This document shows, one piece after another, positions 16,681-25,724 of a stretch of DNA of 42,325 nucleotides. The stretch is from NCBI GenBank assembly GCA_020631395.1, contig JAHDHI010000041.1:1-42325 (forward strand). Direction: 5' to 3'. How positions within the stretch are numbered: the stretch's first letter is position 1; each line of letters starts with the position of its first letter. A program made the position numbers and the translations under genes. This DNA is from Bizionia sp. Lineage in GTDB: Bacteria > Bacteroidota > Bacteroidia > Flavobacteriales > Flavobacteriaceae. Under the pieces are notes generated by a model that had not been told where the DNA came from, ran no database searches, and worked only from the letters and a program-made list of their open reading frames with translations.

Positions 16681-18015
16681 TTAATTCGCTGTCATGAATA
16701 TGTCAAAGAAAAATTGTCCTTGCCAACAATTTGCAGAAGTATCTCCAAATCGATCTGTTCTCGTAATATTCATAGTAATGGAGTTGATGGATTTATTTGC
16801 ATAATTCAAACTAAAGGTGTCTGGCCAAGTACTATTGTTGTTTGCAGAAAAAATCATTCCTTCTGGATTAAATGGCAAACTTGGTGAAAAATCATATCGT
16901 ATTTGCAAACGTTCTGGATTGAAAGGAGCGGCCAATACATTGGTTCCTCCAACATTAACTACTTGTCCTGTTGTATCCTGACGTAATAGAACTTCCCAAG
17001 ACACAGTCGTTGATGTTCCTCTTATGGTCGTATTGAAACTACCTGTTGTGCCAACTACTGAAGAGTCACAAGCAGGAATTTCCATTCCACTTATTGTTAC
17101 AATGTCTGGAATATCTGAAATCTGGCTACTTGACAATCCTACCCAAGTGGCATTTCCACTAGCATCACTGGTTAGTACTCTTCCAATCGCTTCGTTTCCA
17201 TCTACAATTCTTATGGCAGCTGGAGCCCTAGAGACAATATTCACATTATCCACATATGCAGCATCGCTCCCCCCCGTACAACAACTGGCATCTTTGGAAT
17301 ACTCCCATCGCAACGTATATGCTCCAGCAGTTAGATTCACCAAGTGCTCAGTATATCCTATAGCTCCAGACCATTCTTGATCTTGGGTACCATTTACATA
17401 AAATCTCAAAAAGTCATATCCAGATTCGCTACTTACCGAGTAAAAGAAACTAAGATCTGCTCCTCCAGCGGGTACAGTTACTGCATATTCCATATAAGAC
17501 GTTTCTCCATCTCCTATAGCTCCAGATCCAGCAGCTTGTGTTCCTTGATACACATTTGTGGATTGTGTGACCCAACCTGCATTGCCTCCTGTTGTAAAAG
17601 CTCCTAATCCCCCTTCGTATTGCTCGTCTACAATTACAGACGTCGTACCAACATTTTCAACATGGAATTTGGTAGTTGGTGCATTCGTACCAACACCCAC
17701 ATTCCCTGAATTGGCATTGTACATGTCATTTCCACTAACGGTCCAATCATTGTCTGCTCCACCAAAAGGTTGCCAAGCACTACCATCATAATAATAAAAT
17801 CCTGTTGTTGCGTCTGTTTGATAGATCATCAGGCCAGTTGCAGGAGAAGCTATGGCATTTCTTTGCGATTGTGTCAATCTAGGTATTAAAATCCCGGAAG
17901 TCGTAGACTCAATCTCTAGAGCAGCACTAGCATCTGGAGTCGTCGTTCCAATTCCTACTTGAGAAAACAATAAAACAGGGAAAAATACTATAATAACCTG
18001 GGAGTAAATTTTCAT
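16681..18015 (-). CDS. Secreted VGIGTTTPDASAALE-type surface protein
   Basis: This 444-aa protein has a signal peptide (1-18, ending LLFSQ) followed at once by VGIGTTTPDASAALEIEST and LIPRLTQSQRNAI, the repeat-like start of a very common flavobacterial surface-protein family. A second copy of the motif (VGVGTNAPTTKFHVE) is at about 105-119. The middle (about 125-265) is a jelly-roll-like stretch with paired Cys (SKDASCCTGGSDAAYVDNV), typical of binding domains. Neither a T9SS sorting tail nor a peptidase S74 chaperone is seen, so the export route is unclear. It is monocistronic and its function is unknown. Confidence 0.85.
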   Translation of the reverse strand: MKIYSQVIIVFFPVLLFSQVGIGTTTPDASAALEIESTTSGILIPRLTQSQRNAIASPATGLMIYQTDATTGFYYYDGSAWQPFGGADNDWTVSGNDMYNANSGNVGVGTNAPTTKFHVENVGTTSVIVDEQYEGGLGAFTTGGNAGWVTQSTNVYQGTQAAGSGAIGDGETSYMEYAVTVPAGGADLSFFYSVSSESGYDFLRFYVNGTQDQEWSGAIGYTEHLVNLTAGAYTLRWEYSKDASCCTGGSDAAYVDNVNIVSRAPAAIRIVDGNEAIGRVLTSDASGNATWVGLSSSQISDIPDIVTISGMEIPACDSSVVGTTGSFNTTIRGTSTTVSWEVLLRQDTTGQVVNVGGTNVLAAPFNPERLQIRYDFSPSLPFNPEGMIFSANNNSTWPDTFSLNYANKSINSITMNITRTDRFGDTSANCWQGQFFFDIFMTAN

Positions 18016-18118
18016 AACAATTAATTAAGTTTGGGAGCATTTAAGATATCTCTTTTAATTTTTCACTCTCATAAAAACCATACAGTTTATATTGTTTCAT
18101 CGATAAAAAACATTAAAA

Positions 18119-18134
18119 TCCGCTTAAAAGCGGA
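18119..18134. repeat. Small hairpin upstream of the serine dehydratase gene
   Basis: TCCGCTT/AAGCGGA forms a perfect 7-bp stem with a 2-base centre in the divergent spacer (18016-18232). It has no T-run in context, so it could be an operator for either flanking gene or chance. Confidence 0.25.
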
Positions 18135-18201
18135 AAATGAAATAACTGTGCTGGTTTCCCCATAATGATATTTTAGTTTTAGTCTGTAATCAATAAAAAA
18201 C

Positions 18202-18209
18202 TATATTTG
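18202..18209 (+). promoter_or_regulatory. -7 box for the L-serine dehydratase gene
   Basis: TATATTTG matches TAnnTTTG exactly and ends 23 bases before the ATG at 18233. Confidence 0.55.
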
Positions 18210-18232
18210 CCCTCTAAATAATTTCGTGTTTT

Positions 18233-19657
18233 ATGGAGTGTATTTCTGTTTTCGATATGCTAAAAATTGGAGTTGGTCCGTCTAGTTCGCACACATTAGG
18301 GCCTTGGAGAGCGGCCGAACGTTGGTTATACGAATTAAAGTCTGAGAACATCTTTAAAGATGTCGATAGAGTACAAATAGATCTATATGGTTCATTGTCA
18401 TTGACAGGTAAGGGACATGCCACTGACTTGGCTGTCATGCTAGGTTTAAATGGAACCGATCCGGAAACCATTCCAATAGAAACGATAGAAATCATCATCG
18501 CTTCGATAAGAAACAATGATGAACTTGTTCTTGGCAATGAAAAAATCATTGATTTCTCCATAGAATCCGATATCGTATTCAACCGTGAATTCTTGCCTTT
18601 TCATTCCAATGGCATGACTTTTACGGCATTCGATTCCAACAAGGAAATTCACCAATCCACATTTTATTCCATTGGGGGCGGATTCGTCATAAAAGAAGAA
18701 CGAACCGTACACGAGGAAAACATTGAACTGAAGAAAGAATTCCCCTTTCCTGTCGAGAAAGCTTCGGATCTACTCGCCTTTTGCCTATCTGAAAACAAAT
18801 CTATATCTGAAATTGTTCTAGAAAACGAAAAATCGTTGAGAAATGAAGATGAAATAGACTATGAGTTGGATCGCGTCTGGCAGACGATGTTGGAATGCAT
18901 GTACATAGGTTGCCATACTGAAGGCACTTTGCCAGGAGGCTTAAATGTGAGACGTAGGGCTTTTGACATGCACAAGGGACTCAATGTCGAAGTTCCTTAT
19001 AGCTTGCCCAATGAGTGGATGCATGCAATTAGACAAAGTGAAGTCAAATTTCGCCAAATCTTGAAATGGGTAAGTTGCTTTGCCCTTAGTGTGAATGAAG
19101 TAAACGCATCCCTAGGTCGAGTGGTCACAGCCCCTACCAATGGTAGCGCAGGTGTAATTCCATCTGTATTAATGTATTATTTGGTCATAGAAAATCACGA
19201 GGCAGATTTCAATCATATCAAACAATTTTTATTGGTTGCAGGAGAAATTGGTAGCATCTTTAAAAAGGGAGCGACCATTAGTGCTGCAATGGGAGGTTGC
19301 CAAGCAGAGATTGGCGTATCGTCTGCAATGGCTGCTGGGGCGTTATGTGAATTGTTGGGTGGTTCACCCGAACAAGTCATGATTGCCGCCGAAATTGCGA
19401 TGGAACATCACTTGGGTCTAACTTGCGACCCCATCGGTGGTCTAGTACAAATTCCATGCATAGAGAGAAACTCCATGGGAGCCATAAAGGCCATAAATGC
19501 GGCAGAGTTGGCTTTGGAAACTGACCCAAAGAATGCCAAAGTGCCTTTGGACAAGGTCGTGGATACGATGTGGGAAACAGCCAAAGACATGCACACCAAA
19601 TACAAGGAAACCAGTGAAGGTGGATTGGCTGTTCGTGTTAATATGTCAGATTGCTAG
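18233..19657 (+). CDS. sdaA: L-serine ammonia-lyase, iron-sulfur dependent
   Basis: This enzyme deaminates L-serine to pyruvate and ammonia using a [4Fe-4S] cluster. The 474-aa chain is the single-subunit form: an N-terminal beta domain ([20 protein letters not shown]) and a C-terminal alpha domain with [14 protein letters not shown] and the cluster-binding Cys in [16 protein letters not shown] and IPCIERNS. The start is fixed by the family N-terminus [11 protein letters not shown]. Only 5 bases separate it from the convergent NTF2-like gene, so the two transcripts probably overlap. All cluster ligands appear present. Confidence 0.96.
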   Translation: MECISVFDMLKIGVGPSSSHTLGPWRAAERWLYELKSENIFKDVDRVQIDLYGSLSLTGKGHATDLAVMLGLNGTDPETIPIETIEIIIASIRNNDELVLGNEKIIDFSIESDIVFNREFLPFHSNGMTFTAFDSNKEIHQSTFYSIGGGFVIKEERTVHEENIELKKEFPFPVEKASDLLAFCLSENKSISEIVLENEKSLRNEDEIDYELDRVWQTMLECMYIGCHTEGTLPGGLNVRRRAFDMHKGLNVEVPYSLPNEWMHAIRQSEVKFRQILKWVSCFALSVNEVNASLGRVVTAPTNGSAGVIPSVLMYYLVIENHEADFNHIKQFLLVAGEIGSIFKKGATISAAMGGCQAEIGVSSAMAAGALCELLGGSPEQVMIAAEIAMEHHLGLTCDPIGGLVQIPCIERNSMGAIKAINAAELALETDPKNAKVPLDKVVDTMWETAKDMHTKYKETSEGGLAVRVNMSDC

Positions 19658-19662
19658 TCTAG

Positions 19663-20127
19663 TTATTGATTACAGCCTGCTTTTCTTCTGGTATCTATCA
19701 AGTAGATTATTTTCCATGTACCATTGTCCTTGAACAATTGAAAGGAATTTACTCCACAATGGCTAAAATTACCATTGAACCAAAATTCGTAAGGCGTCCA
19801 TACATTGGCCATATTTCCGTCTATTTGTATTTTAAAGTCCAACAAACGTTCATCCCATTTTTGACTTTCAGGTCTTTCTGCAATGGCCTTGATCAATTTC
19901 GAAGAGTTTTCGGTTACCAAGACGTCTTTTCCCTCTCTATTCTTAAAGGCCGTTTGCGTTGTAAATTTGTCCAACATCGTAGACTTCATAAGCAATGTAT
20001 CTCCTTTATGAAATCCTTCGAAAAAAGTCTCTATGGTCTTTTTCACCACAGCTTGTTCATCTGTTTTAATTTGTGCATTAACAGTTCCAGCAATCAATAA
20101 GACCAAGAAGACAACGATACGTACCAT
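19663..20127 (-). CDS. Periplasmic NTF2/SnoaL-like protein
   Basis: This 154-aa protein has a signal peptide (1-18, ending TVNAQ) and an NTF2-like cone fold: helix KKTIETFFEGFHKGDTLLMKS, then strands ending NSFQLFKDNGTWKIIYLIDTRRK, as in the DUF4440/SnoaL-like group. These domains bind small ligands or act as simple enzymes; no active-site assignment is possible. The Cys at 124 and 152 might form a disulfide in the periplasm. It is divergent from panB. Confidence 0.85.
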   Translation of the reverse strand: MVRIVVFLVLLIAGTVNAQIKTDEQAVVKKTIETFFEGFHKGDTLLMKSTMLDKFTTQTAFKNREGKDVLVTENSSKLIKAIAERPESQKWDERLLDFKIQIDGNMANVWTPYEFWFNGNFSHCGVNSFQLFKDNGTWKIIYLIDTRRKAGCNQ

Positions 20128-20213
20128 ATTTTTAAGTTTTTCATGAATTTATAACATCTAAGTAAAAGCATTTCGGCATTAAAGAAAAGTTTAACAGTAT
20201 CTAGTTAATTTAC

Positions 20214-20221
20214 TACTTTTA
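20214..20221 (+). promoter_or_regulatory. Near-consensus -7 box before panB
   Basis: TACTTTTA differs from TAnnTTTG in the last base and lies 23 bases before the ATG at 20245. It is the best candidate in the 117-base divergent spacer. Confidence 0.3.
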
Positions 20222-20244
20222 CAATCCATACTAAAGCTTATTAA

Positions 20245-21063
20245 ATGTCAGTAGCAAAAAAGGAATACAAAAGAGTAACGGTAAAGTCTTTGATAGACAT
20301 GAAAACCAATGGGGAAAAGATTTCCATGCTTACCGCTTACGATTATACTATGGCCAAGATCGTGGATGGTGCCGGAATAGATGTTATTCTGGTTGGGGAT
20401 TCTGCCAGCAACGTCATGGCTGGGCATGAAACGACCTTGCCCATTACCTTGGATCAGATGATATACCATGCATCTTCTGTAGTAAGAGCTATAGACCGTG
20501 CTTTGGTTGTCGTGGATTTACCTTTTGGAAGCTACCAGAGTGACCCTAAGGAAGCATTGCGTTCTGCCATTAGAATCATGAAGGAATCCGGTGGTCATGC
20601 CGTTAAGATGGAAGGAGGAAAAGAAGTCAAGGAATCCATAAAGCGCATTCTTCATGCTGGTGTGCCTGTTATGGGACATTTGGGATTGACTCCACAATCC
20701 ATATATAAATTCGGTACTTATACTGTTCGCGCTAAAGAAGAACAAGAAGCAAAGAAACTTAAAGAGGATGCCTTAATGCTTGAAAAAGCTGGGTGTTTTG
20801 GTATCGTCTTAGAAAAGATACCTGCAAAGCTAGCTGAAGAAGTGGCAAAAAGCGTATCTATACCTGTTATCGGCATTGGTGCTGGTGCTGGCGTAGATGG
20901 TCAAGTTTTGGTAACCCATGACATGATTGGAATGACTCATGAATTCAATCCTCGCTTCTTACGTCGTTACATGAATCTATATGAAGATATGACAAATGCC
21001 TTTAGCCAATATGCCGAAGACATAAAAAGAGGAGATTTTCCCAGTGACAAAGAACAGTATTAG
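20245..21063 (+). CDS. panB: Ketopantoate hydroxymethyltransferase
   Basis: 3-Methyl-2-oxobutanoate hydroxymethyltransferase makes ketopantoate for pantothenate and CoA, using methylene-tetrahydrofolate. The 272-aa TIM barrel shows the family blocks [39 protein letters not shown] (Mg-binding Asp in VGDS), [13 protein letters not shown] and IPVIGIGAG. The length is normal and no key residue is missing. It begins an operon with an RluA pseudouridine synthase 50 bases downstream, a pairing I recall in other flavobacteria. Confidence 0.97.
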   Translation: MSVAKKEYKRVTVKSLIDMKTNGEKISMLTAYDYTMAKIVDGAGIDVILVGDSASNVMAGHETTLPITLDQMIYHASSVVRAIDRALVVVDLPFGSYQSDPKEALRSAIRIMKESGGHAVKMEGGKEVKESIKRILHAGVPVMGHLGLTPQSIYKFGTYTVRAKEEQEAKKLKEDALMLEKAGCFGIVLEKIPAKLAEEVAKSVSIPVIGIGAGAGVDGQVLVTHDMIGMTHEFNPRFLRRYMNLYEDMTNAFSQYAEDIKRGDFPSDKEQY

Positions 21064-21113
21064 ATTCTTGAAAATTCTTCAATGCAATAGATTCGAGTAA
21101 TTCAACAGTCAAA

Positions 21114-21812
21114 ATGTCCAAAATACACTCCAACAAATCCAATCTTCAGGTTATTTACGAAGACAATCACATCATCGTAGTCAACAAACGTGCTGGAGAT
21201 ATCGTACAGGGAGACAAAACTGGAGATAAACCACTCAGCGATGTCGTAAAGGAATATATCGCAGAAAAATACAACAAACCTGGAAATGTATACTTGGGTA
21301 CTGTGCATAGGTTAGACAGGCCCACCACTGGCTTGGTCATCTTTGCCAAGACAAGCAAGGTCCTCCCGCGTTTGAACAAATTGTTTGCCTCTAAAGACAT
21401 TTCCAAAACATATTGGGCCATTGTCGGGAACAAACCGGAAAAGGAGTTTGACACGTTGACACACTGGTTGAAGAAGAACCCAAAAAACAACAAGTCCACT
21501 GCTCATGGAAAGGAAGTCTCTGAAAGCAAAAAAGCCATTCTCCACTATAGACTAATAAAGGAGTTAGATAATTATTTTCTTTTGGAAGTCAATTTGGAAA
21601 CTGGTCGGCATCACCAAATACGATCACAATTGTCCTGCATTGGCAGTCCAATAAAAGGAGACTTGAAATATGGTTTCAAGCGTAGCAACAAAGATGCTAG
21701 CATTAGTCTGCATGCCAGACACATTCATTTTATTCATCCTGTATCCAAAGTTGAATTGAACATCACGGCTCCTCTCCCAAATGATGCCATTTGGAATGCT
21801 TGTCTGTTTTAA
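21114..21812 (+). CDS. RluA-family pseudouridine synthase
   Basis: This 232-aa enzyme isomerises uridine to pseudouridine in RNA. The catalytic motif HRLDRPTTGLVIFAKTS, with the invariant Asp, is at about 64-80. Earlier is VIYEDNHIIVVNKRAGDIVQGD and later ETGRHHQIRSQLSCIGSPIKGD, all typical of the RluA family. There is no N-terminal S4 domain, so this is the short form; the target (rRNA or tRNA) is not decidable. It sits in the panB operon. The next ORF starts 2 bases past its stop. Confidence 0.95.
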   Translation: MSKIHSNKSNLQVIYEDNHIIVVNKRAGDIVQGDKTGDKPLSDVVKEYIAEKYNKPGNVYLGTVHRLDRPTTGLVIFAKTSKVLPRLNKLFASKDISKTYWAIVGNKPEKEFDTLTHWLKKNPKNNKSTAHGKEVSESKKAILHYRLIKELDNYFLLEVNLETGRHHQIRSQLSCIGSPIKGDLKYGFKRSNKDASISLHARHIHFIHPVSKVELNITAPLPNDAIWNACLF

Positions 21813-21814
21813 TT

Positions 21815-22300
21815 ATGAATCATATTACTTTTATTCACTTAATGGGCAGTATGTCCATTACTCTATTTAGTAGCAACATAGGGATTTGGATGGCAAAAAG
21901 GCTGAATAAAAAAGGCTTTTATTTTAATATGATAAAACCCTTCATTCTTACTGAAAATTCAAATTTTTATACGCTAATAGGTATAACTCCTTTTACTTGG
22001 GTAATAAAAAACACATTTTTCAGGCATTTAAATCAAAAGATTAAAATTTCAAATCGCTTGGATATTGATAAAGCTAACCATTTGTTGGATGAAATTACCA
22101 TTTCAGAAATATGTCATCTCATTGGTTTTATAATAGTAATAGTAGTTCAAATCATAATATTGAAGGCCTTTAAATTTAACAGCCTATTTGTTTTCCTATT
22201 AATCTTAAATATATTATTAAATTTATATCCAATACTCCTACAAGAAAAAAACAAACTAAGAATAACCAAACACATATCTATATACAATAAAAAAGTATGA
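21815..22300 (+). CDS. CrtO-like membrane acyltransferase (glycosyl-diaponeurosporenoate acyltransferase family)
   Basis: This protein has 161 aa from the chosen start (an in-frame ATG 24 bases earlier would overlap the RluA gene). It has hydrophobic segments at about 5-22, a short one near 50, and two at about 103-122 and 126-141. The C-terminal block LNLYPILLQEKNKLR resembles the N-YP-x-x-Q-x-x-x-R-x-R end of the CrtO family, which in Staphylococcus aureus adds the fatty acid to staphyloxanthin. Assignment rests mainly on that block and on topology, so it is moderate. The stop overlaps the aldehyde dehydrogenase start (ATGA). Confidence 0.6.
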   Translation: MNHITFIHLMGSMSITLFSSNIGIWMAKRLNKKGFYFNMIKPFILTENSNFYTLIGITPFTWVIKNTFFRHLNQKIKISNRLDIDKANHLLDEITISEICHLIGFIIVIVVQIIILKAFKFNSLFVFLLILNILLNLYPILLQEKNKLRITKHISIYNKKV

Positions 22301-23670
22301 TACCAGAATTATTGCAATTACAAAAAGATTATTTCAAAACTGGAGAGACTAAATCCGTTGCTTATAGAATACAGTCATTGAAGCAGTTGAAGATAGTGCT
22401 TGCAAATCGTGAAAGCGAAATTATATCTGCCTTGCATGATGATTTTAAAAAACCTGCTTTCGAGTCGGTTGTAAGTGAAACAGCCACCGTTATTGCAGAA
22501 TTGGATTTAACGATAAGCAAGCTTTCCGAATGGGCGAAGCCTAAGCGTGTTACGCCTTCGCTTTTGAACTTCCCCTCTTCGGACAAAATATATTCCGAAC
22601 CTTATGGGAGTACATTGATTATTGCACCATGGAATTATCCATACCAATTGGCATTCGTACCATTGATTGCCGCCATTGCTGCTGGAAACACCGTTATCGT
22701 AAAACCCAGTGAGCTTACTCCCAATACTTCCAAAATAATATTTGACATCGTTACTACCGTCTTCAAACCAGAACACGCCAGTGTCATTGAGGGTGGTGTT
22801 TCTGTTTCAACAACTTTGTTGTCCCTACGTTGGGATTACATCTTCTTTACGGGAAGTGTTGCTGTTGGTAAGATCGTTGCCAAGGCCGCTGCTGAACATT
22901 TAACCCCGACAACTTTGGAGTTGGGTGGCAAGAACCCTTGTATAATAGATGAGACTGCCAATATAAGATTAAGCGCCAAACGCATAGTTTGGGGCAAATT
23001 CCTGAATGCGGGACAAACATGCATTGCTCCAGATTATATTTTGATTCATAAAAACGTGAAACAACGATTCTATGATGCCTTCAAAACTGAAATTGAACAT
23101 GCATATTCTAAAAATCCTATGCTATCCAAAGATTTTGCACGCATAGTAAGCAGAAAGCATTTCGATCGTCTCGAAAGGATGTTGCATAATGAGAATTGTG
23201 TGATTGGTGGTGAAACCGATGCAGACTCACTTTATGTTTCACCGACGGTTATAGACGAACCCAAGCTGAACAGTGAAGTCATGAAGGATGAAATTTTCGG
23301 TCCAATACTTCCTGTAATTTCCTATGTGAATGACAGAGAAATAGAGCCCATAGTTTCTACATATGACAAACCTTTGTCATTCTATGTGTTTAGCACAAAC
23401 TCTTCAAGGACAAAAAAGTGGATGCAAATGTTTTCGTTTGGTGGAGGTGCCATAAATGACACCGTAATTCACTTTGCAAACCACAAACTTCCATTTGGAG
23501 GTGTGGGCAATAGTGGCATCGGTGCTTATCATGGAAGGTTGTCATTCGATACCTTTTCTCATAAAAAAGCAGTTGTTAAAAAAGGAAATTGGTTGGACCT
23601 TCCTTTTAGGTACGCACCTTACAAAGGAAAACTGAAACTGATAAAGGTCATTTTAAAGTGGCTTCAATAA
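22297..23670 (+). CDS. Class 3-like aldehyde dehydrogenase
   Basis: This 457-aa NAD(P)-dependent aldehyde dehydrogenase has the cofactor motif PWNYPYQLAF (111-120), TGSVAVGKIV (185-194), general base Glu208 in LELGGK and catalytic Cys242 in NAGQTCIAPDY. The short length, missing classic N-terminal oligomerisation arm and basic/hydrophobic C-terminus (KLIKVILKWLQ) fit the class 3 (ALDH3) group, which oxidises long-chain or hydrophobic aldehydes at membranes. It overlaps the CrtO-like gene by 4 bases and ends the panB operon, 14 bases from the convergent kinase gene. The S. aureus staphyloxanthin AldH is also of about this size and class. Confidence 0.94.
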   Translation: MIPELLQLQKDYFKTGETKSVAYRIQSLKQLKIVLANRESEIISALHDDFKKPAFESVVSETATVIAELDLTISKLSEWAKPKRVTPSLLNFPSSDKIYSEPYGSTLIIAPWNYPYQLAFVPLIAAIAAGNTVIVKPSELTPNTSKIIFDIVTTVFKPEHASVIEGGVSVSTTLLSLRWDYIFFTGSVAVGKIVAKAAAEHLTPTTLELGGKNPCIIDETANIRLSAKRIVWGKFLNAGQTCIAPDYILIHKNVKQRFYDAFKTEIEHAYSKNPMLSKDFARIVSRKHFDRLERMLHNENCVIGGETDADSLYVSPTVIDEPKLNSEVMKDEIFGPILPVISYVNDREIEPIVSTYDKPLSFYVFSTNSSRTKKWMQMFSFGGGAINDTVIHFANHKLPFGGVGNSGIGAYHGRLSFDTFSHKKAVVKKGNWLDLPFRYAPYKGKLKLIKVILKWLQ

Positions 23671-23684
23671 ACTCACAGCATAGC

Positions 23685-24497
23685 TTATCTATATAAATAT
23701 TTCAATTCCAATTTCACCCCATCTCCTGGTTTGGAACTTAAATCATAGGTTGCATTTATGAGGGTAGCTCTATTTTGCATGTTTAGCAATCCAGAACCTT
23801 TTTCGGCCGTAGCCACATCAAACCCCTTTCCGTCGTCCTTAGCCACAATTTTAAGGCTGTCACTTTTATAGTTCATTTCTATAATCAACTTGGTTGCATT
23901 GGAGTATTTTACCGTATTGGATATAAATTCTTGAATGATCCTGAACAGAATGATGCTGTCCTTGGAATCCTTATAACTGTCCGAATTACCTCTTATTTCC
24001 AAGTCCGTAGAAAGCAACTTCAACTTGTTTAGACGCCTTACTTCATTTTCAATGGATTGTTGCAAGCCCTTGTTTGCTATCACATCGCTATTCAATGACT
24101 TGGATAGCGCTCTTAATTCACTAAGCCCCTCCTTTACAGCATCTTTGGTTTCCACAAAAGATTCTTTTATGTCTTCCGAGACTTGCGTGCTCAAAATGCT
24201 TAAATTCATATTGGCAACAGACAGGATTTGTCCCACATTGTCATGTAGTTCCTGTCCTATGTTTTTCAATGTCTGCTCTTGTATTTCTAGTTGGGTTTGG
24301 GATAGCTCTTCCTCAAAAGCTTGTTGTTGTTTTATCTTATCCATCAATAGTTTGTTCTTCCGCTTTTGAAAAACGATGAAGAACAAGATAATCAACGAGG
24401 TAATTATTATTAAGACACCTAGCATATAAACCAACAAATAGCGTTCTGCCGGTGTAGAAATCTTTGGATCTTGAAATAGTGAAATAATGTTAGTCAT
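23685..24497 (-). CDS. NarX/NreB-type sensor histidine kinase
   Basis: This 270-aa kinase has one membrane helix (about 19-43), a coiled-coil linker, a HisKA_3 dimerisation domain with phospho-acceptor His85 in IGQELHDNVGQ, and a HATPase_c domain (N-box ISNTVKYSNATKL, G1 DDGKGFD, G2 GSGLLNMQNRA). There is almost no periplasmic part, so any sensing must come through the membrane helix or a partner protein. The adjacent multi-pass membrane protein (24605-25354) is a candidate. Its partner is most likely the LuxR-type response regulator at 26306, since HisKA_3 kinases pair with LuxR-type regulators. Confidence 0.93.
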   Translation of the reverse strand: MTNIISLFQDPKISTPAERYLLVYMLGVLIIITSLIILFFIVFQKRKNKLLMDKIKQQQAFEEELSQTQLEIQEQTLKNIGQELHDNVGQILSVANMNLSILSTQVSEDIKESFVETKDAVKEGLSELRALSKSLNSDVIANKGLQQSIENEVRRLNKLKLLSTDLEIRGNSDSYKDSKDSIILFRIIQEFISNTVKYSNATKLIIEMNYKSDSLKIVAKDDGKGFDVATAEKGSGLLNMQNRATLINATYDLSSKPGDGVKLELKYLYR

Positions 24498-24575
24498 TCT
24501 TATCTTCGTGAAAAAACAAGATTACATAAAGATATTGGTAAATACAAAAATGCTTCATTTTAAATTGGAAAAATA

Positions 24576-24598
24576 ACTGAGAGCTTCTTCTCCTCAGT
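24576..24598 (-). terminator. Weak terminator after the membrane-protein gene
   Basis: A 6-bp stem (ACTGAG/CTCAGT, partly extendable) closes an 11-base loop and is followed on the minus strand by TATTTTT, 7 bases past the stop at 24605. Confidence 0.5.
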
Positions 24599-24604
24599 AT
24601 TAAA

Positions 24605-25354
24605 CTATTTCTTGATAGCTTGGCCTTTATCAGTTTTTGAAACGATTAAACCTACAGTGAAAGTAGTATACATAAAAATATTGGCGAATAGGTAGATTTG
24701 CCATTTCAAGAATACAAAATCCCAATCGGAAGTAGAGAAATAAATATCATAGAACACCAAAGGCGTTATGATTAGCCACCAAATCAATATTGAAGAACTT
24801 ATGTAGAAGTTCAAGGATTTGTAAAAAGTCAATACCTTTTCACTCTGCAATATTTCTATGAAATACAAGATTACACACAATAGGATCACAACGGCTCCAA
24901 GGACACTGATAATAGGAAAGAAACGAACAAAAAAATCCTGAAAATGAAACCCTATATACAGTATCGAAATAAACAAAAATGAGATTCCGCTATATTTTAT
25001 AATCTTTTTGTCTCTTTTGCTTTTTAAAATTCTATGATAATAAAATACAAAAAACAATATGGCTCCAATGAACCAAGTTAAAGTAGTCCACCAATAATTT
25101 TTCTCAAGTGGAGTTCCTTCCAAAAATTCTAAAAAACCGTCCTTTGACGTATAATTTGCATACAAGCCAAAACAATCACAAAAAACCAAATAAAAAATAA
25201 AAAAAATAAAAAATTTGGCAGCTGTAAATTTGTACTTCTTTAAAAGCAACAAACCTGTTACAGCTGCCATAATTTCGACGCCATGCGTTATAAAATTGTA
25301 GTTTTGTCTAAGAAACTCTTCCACCCAATTGTTATTGTTGCGGGTAATTGGCAC
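24605..25354 (-). CDS. Multi-pass membrane protein, possible kinase-associated sensor
   Basis: This 249-aa protein has about seven hydrophobic helices, including GVEIMAAVTGLLLL, FFIFFIFYLVFCDCFGLY, LTWFIGAILFFVFYYH, ISFLFISILYIGFHF, ISVLGAVVILLCVILYFIEI, ILIWWLIITPLVFY and NIFMYTTFTVGLIVS. Short polar loops and aromatic-rich helices are typical of Bacteroidota membrane proteins encoded beside NreB-like kinases. I do not recognise a named family. It overlaps the upstream unknown gene by 23 bases in another frame, so the two are surely coexpressed. It could supply signal input to the histidine kinase encoded next in the same direction. This is inference from position. Confidence 0.85.
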   Translation of the reverse strand: MPITRNNNNWVEEFLRQNYNFITHGVEIMAAVTGLLLLKKYKFTAAKFFIFFIFYLVFCDCFGLYANYTSKDGFLEFLEGTPLEKNYWWTTLTWFIGAILFFVFYYHRILKSKRDKKIIKYSGISFLFISILYIGFHFQDFFVRFFPIISVLGAVVILLCVILYFIEILQSEKVLTFYKSLNFYISSSILIWWLIITPLVFYDIYFSTSDWDFVFLKWQIYLFANIFMYTTFTVGLIVSKTDKGQAIKK

Positions 25355-25724
25355 TTGGCGGATTGCCGCCGCTTCCCGCGTTCAAAACATCTCCTCCAGG
25401 GATGTCTCCACTTCCAGCTGCTTGTCTTGAACCACCTGTCCCCTTACTTCCTGTTGGAGCTATGAACATTGAAGTATACCCTTTTTCACCGTGAGCACCT
25501 TCATATACTCTCACGCCATCCATCGTATAACCTAAACTCTTGGCTTGATTTTCTGCATAATCCAAAAAGTTTCGCATATCATCCAATGACCACCAAGACG
25601 AACGATTGTCATCCTTTCCGATGCATTTGCTCATTGCCGCATATCTTTCATTAAATGCTTGATCCATTATCTCTGCATCTTTCGATGTGATTACTCCTCT
25701 TGGTTTGATAATTTGTTTTGACAT
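25332..25724 (-). CDS. Unknown protein with Gly/Pro-rich disordered tail
   Basis: This 130-aa soluble protein falls into two parts. Residues 1-91 look folded and helical, with Trp-Trp in RSSWWSLDDMRNFLDYAENQ, then GYTMDGVRVYEGAHG and the strand KGYTSMFIAPTG. Residues 92-130 are a low-complexity tail of Gly, Ser, Asn and Pro that ends PPSANYPQQ. I recall similar short proteins in Flavobacteriaceae beside a membrane protein, but know no function. There is no signal peptide. Its last 23 bases overlap the membrane-protein start, which points to translational coupling. It has a long 5' spacer of about 580 bases shared with the response regulator. Confidence 0.8.
   Translation of the reverse strand: MSKQIIKPRGVITSKDAEIMDQAFNERYAAMSKCIGKDDNRSSWWSLDDMRNFLDYAENQAKSLGYTMDGVRVYEGAHGEKGYTSMFIAPTGSKGTGGSRQAAGSGDIPGGDVLNAGSGGNPPSANYPQQ

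Noticed and set aside
21791-21814. Earlier in-frame ATG for the CrtO-like gene
   Set aside because: It would overlap the RluA coding sequence; the ATG at 21815 starts directly before the first hydrophobic helix.
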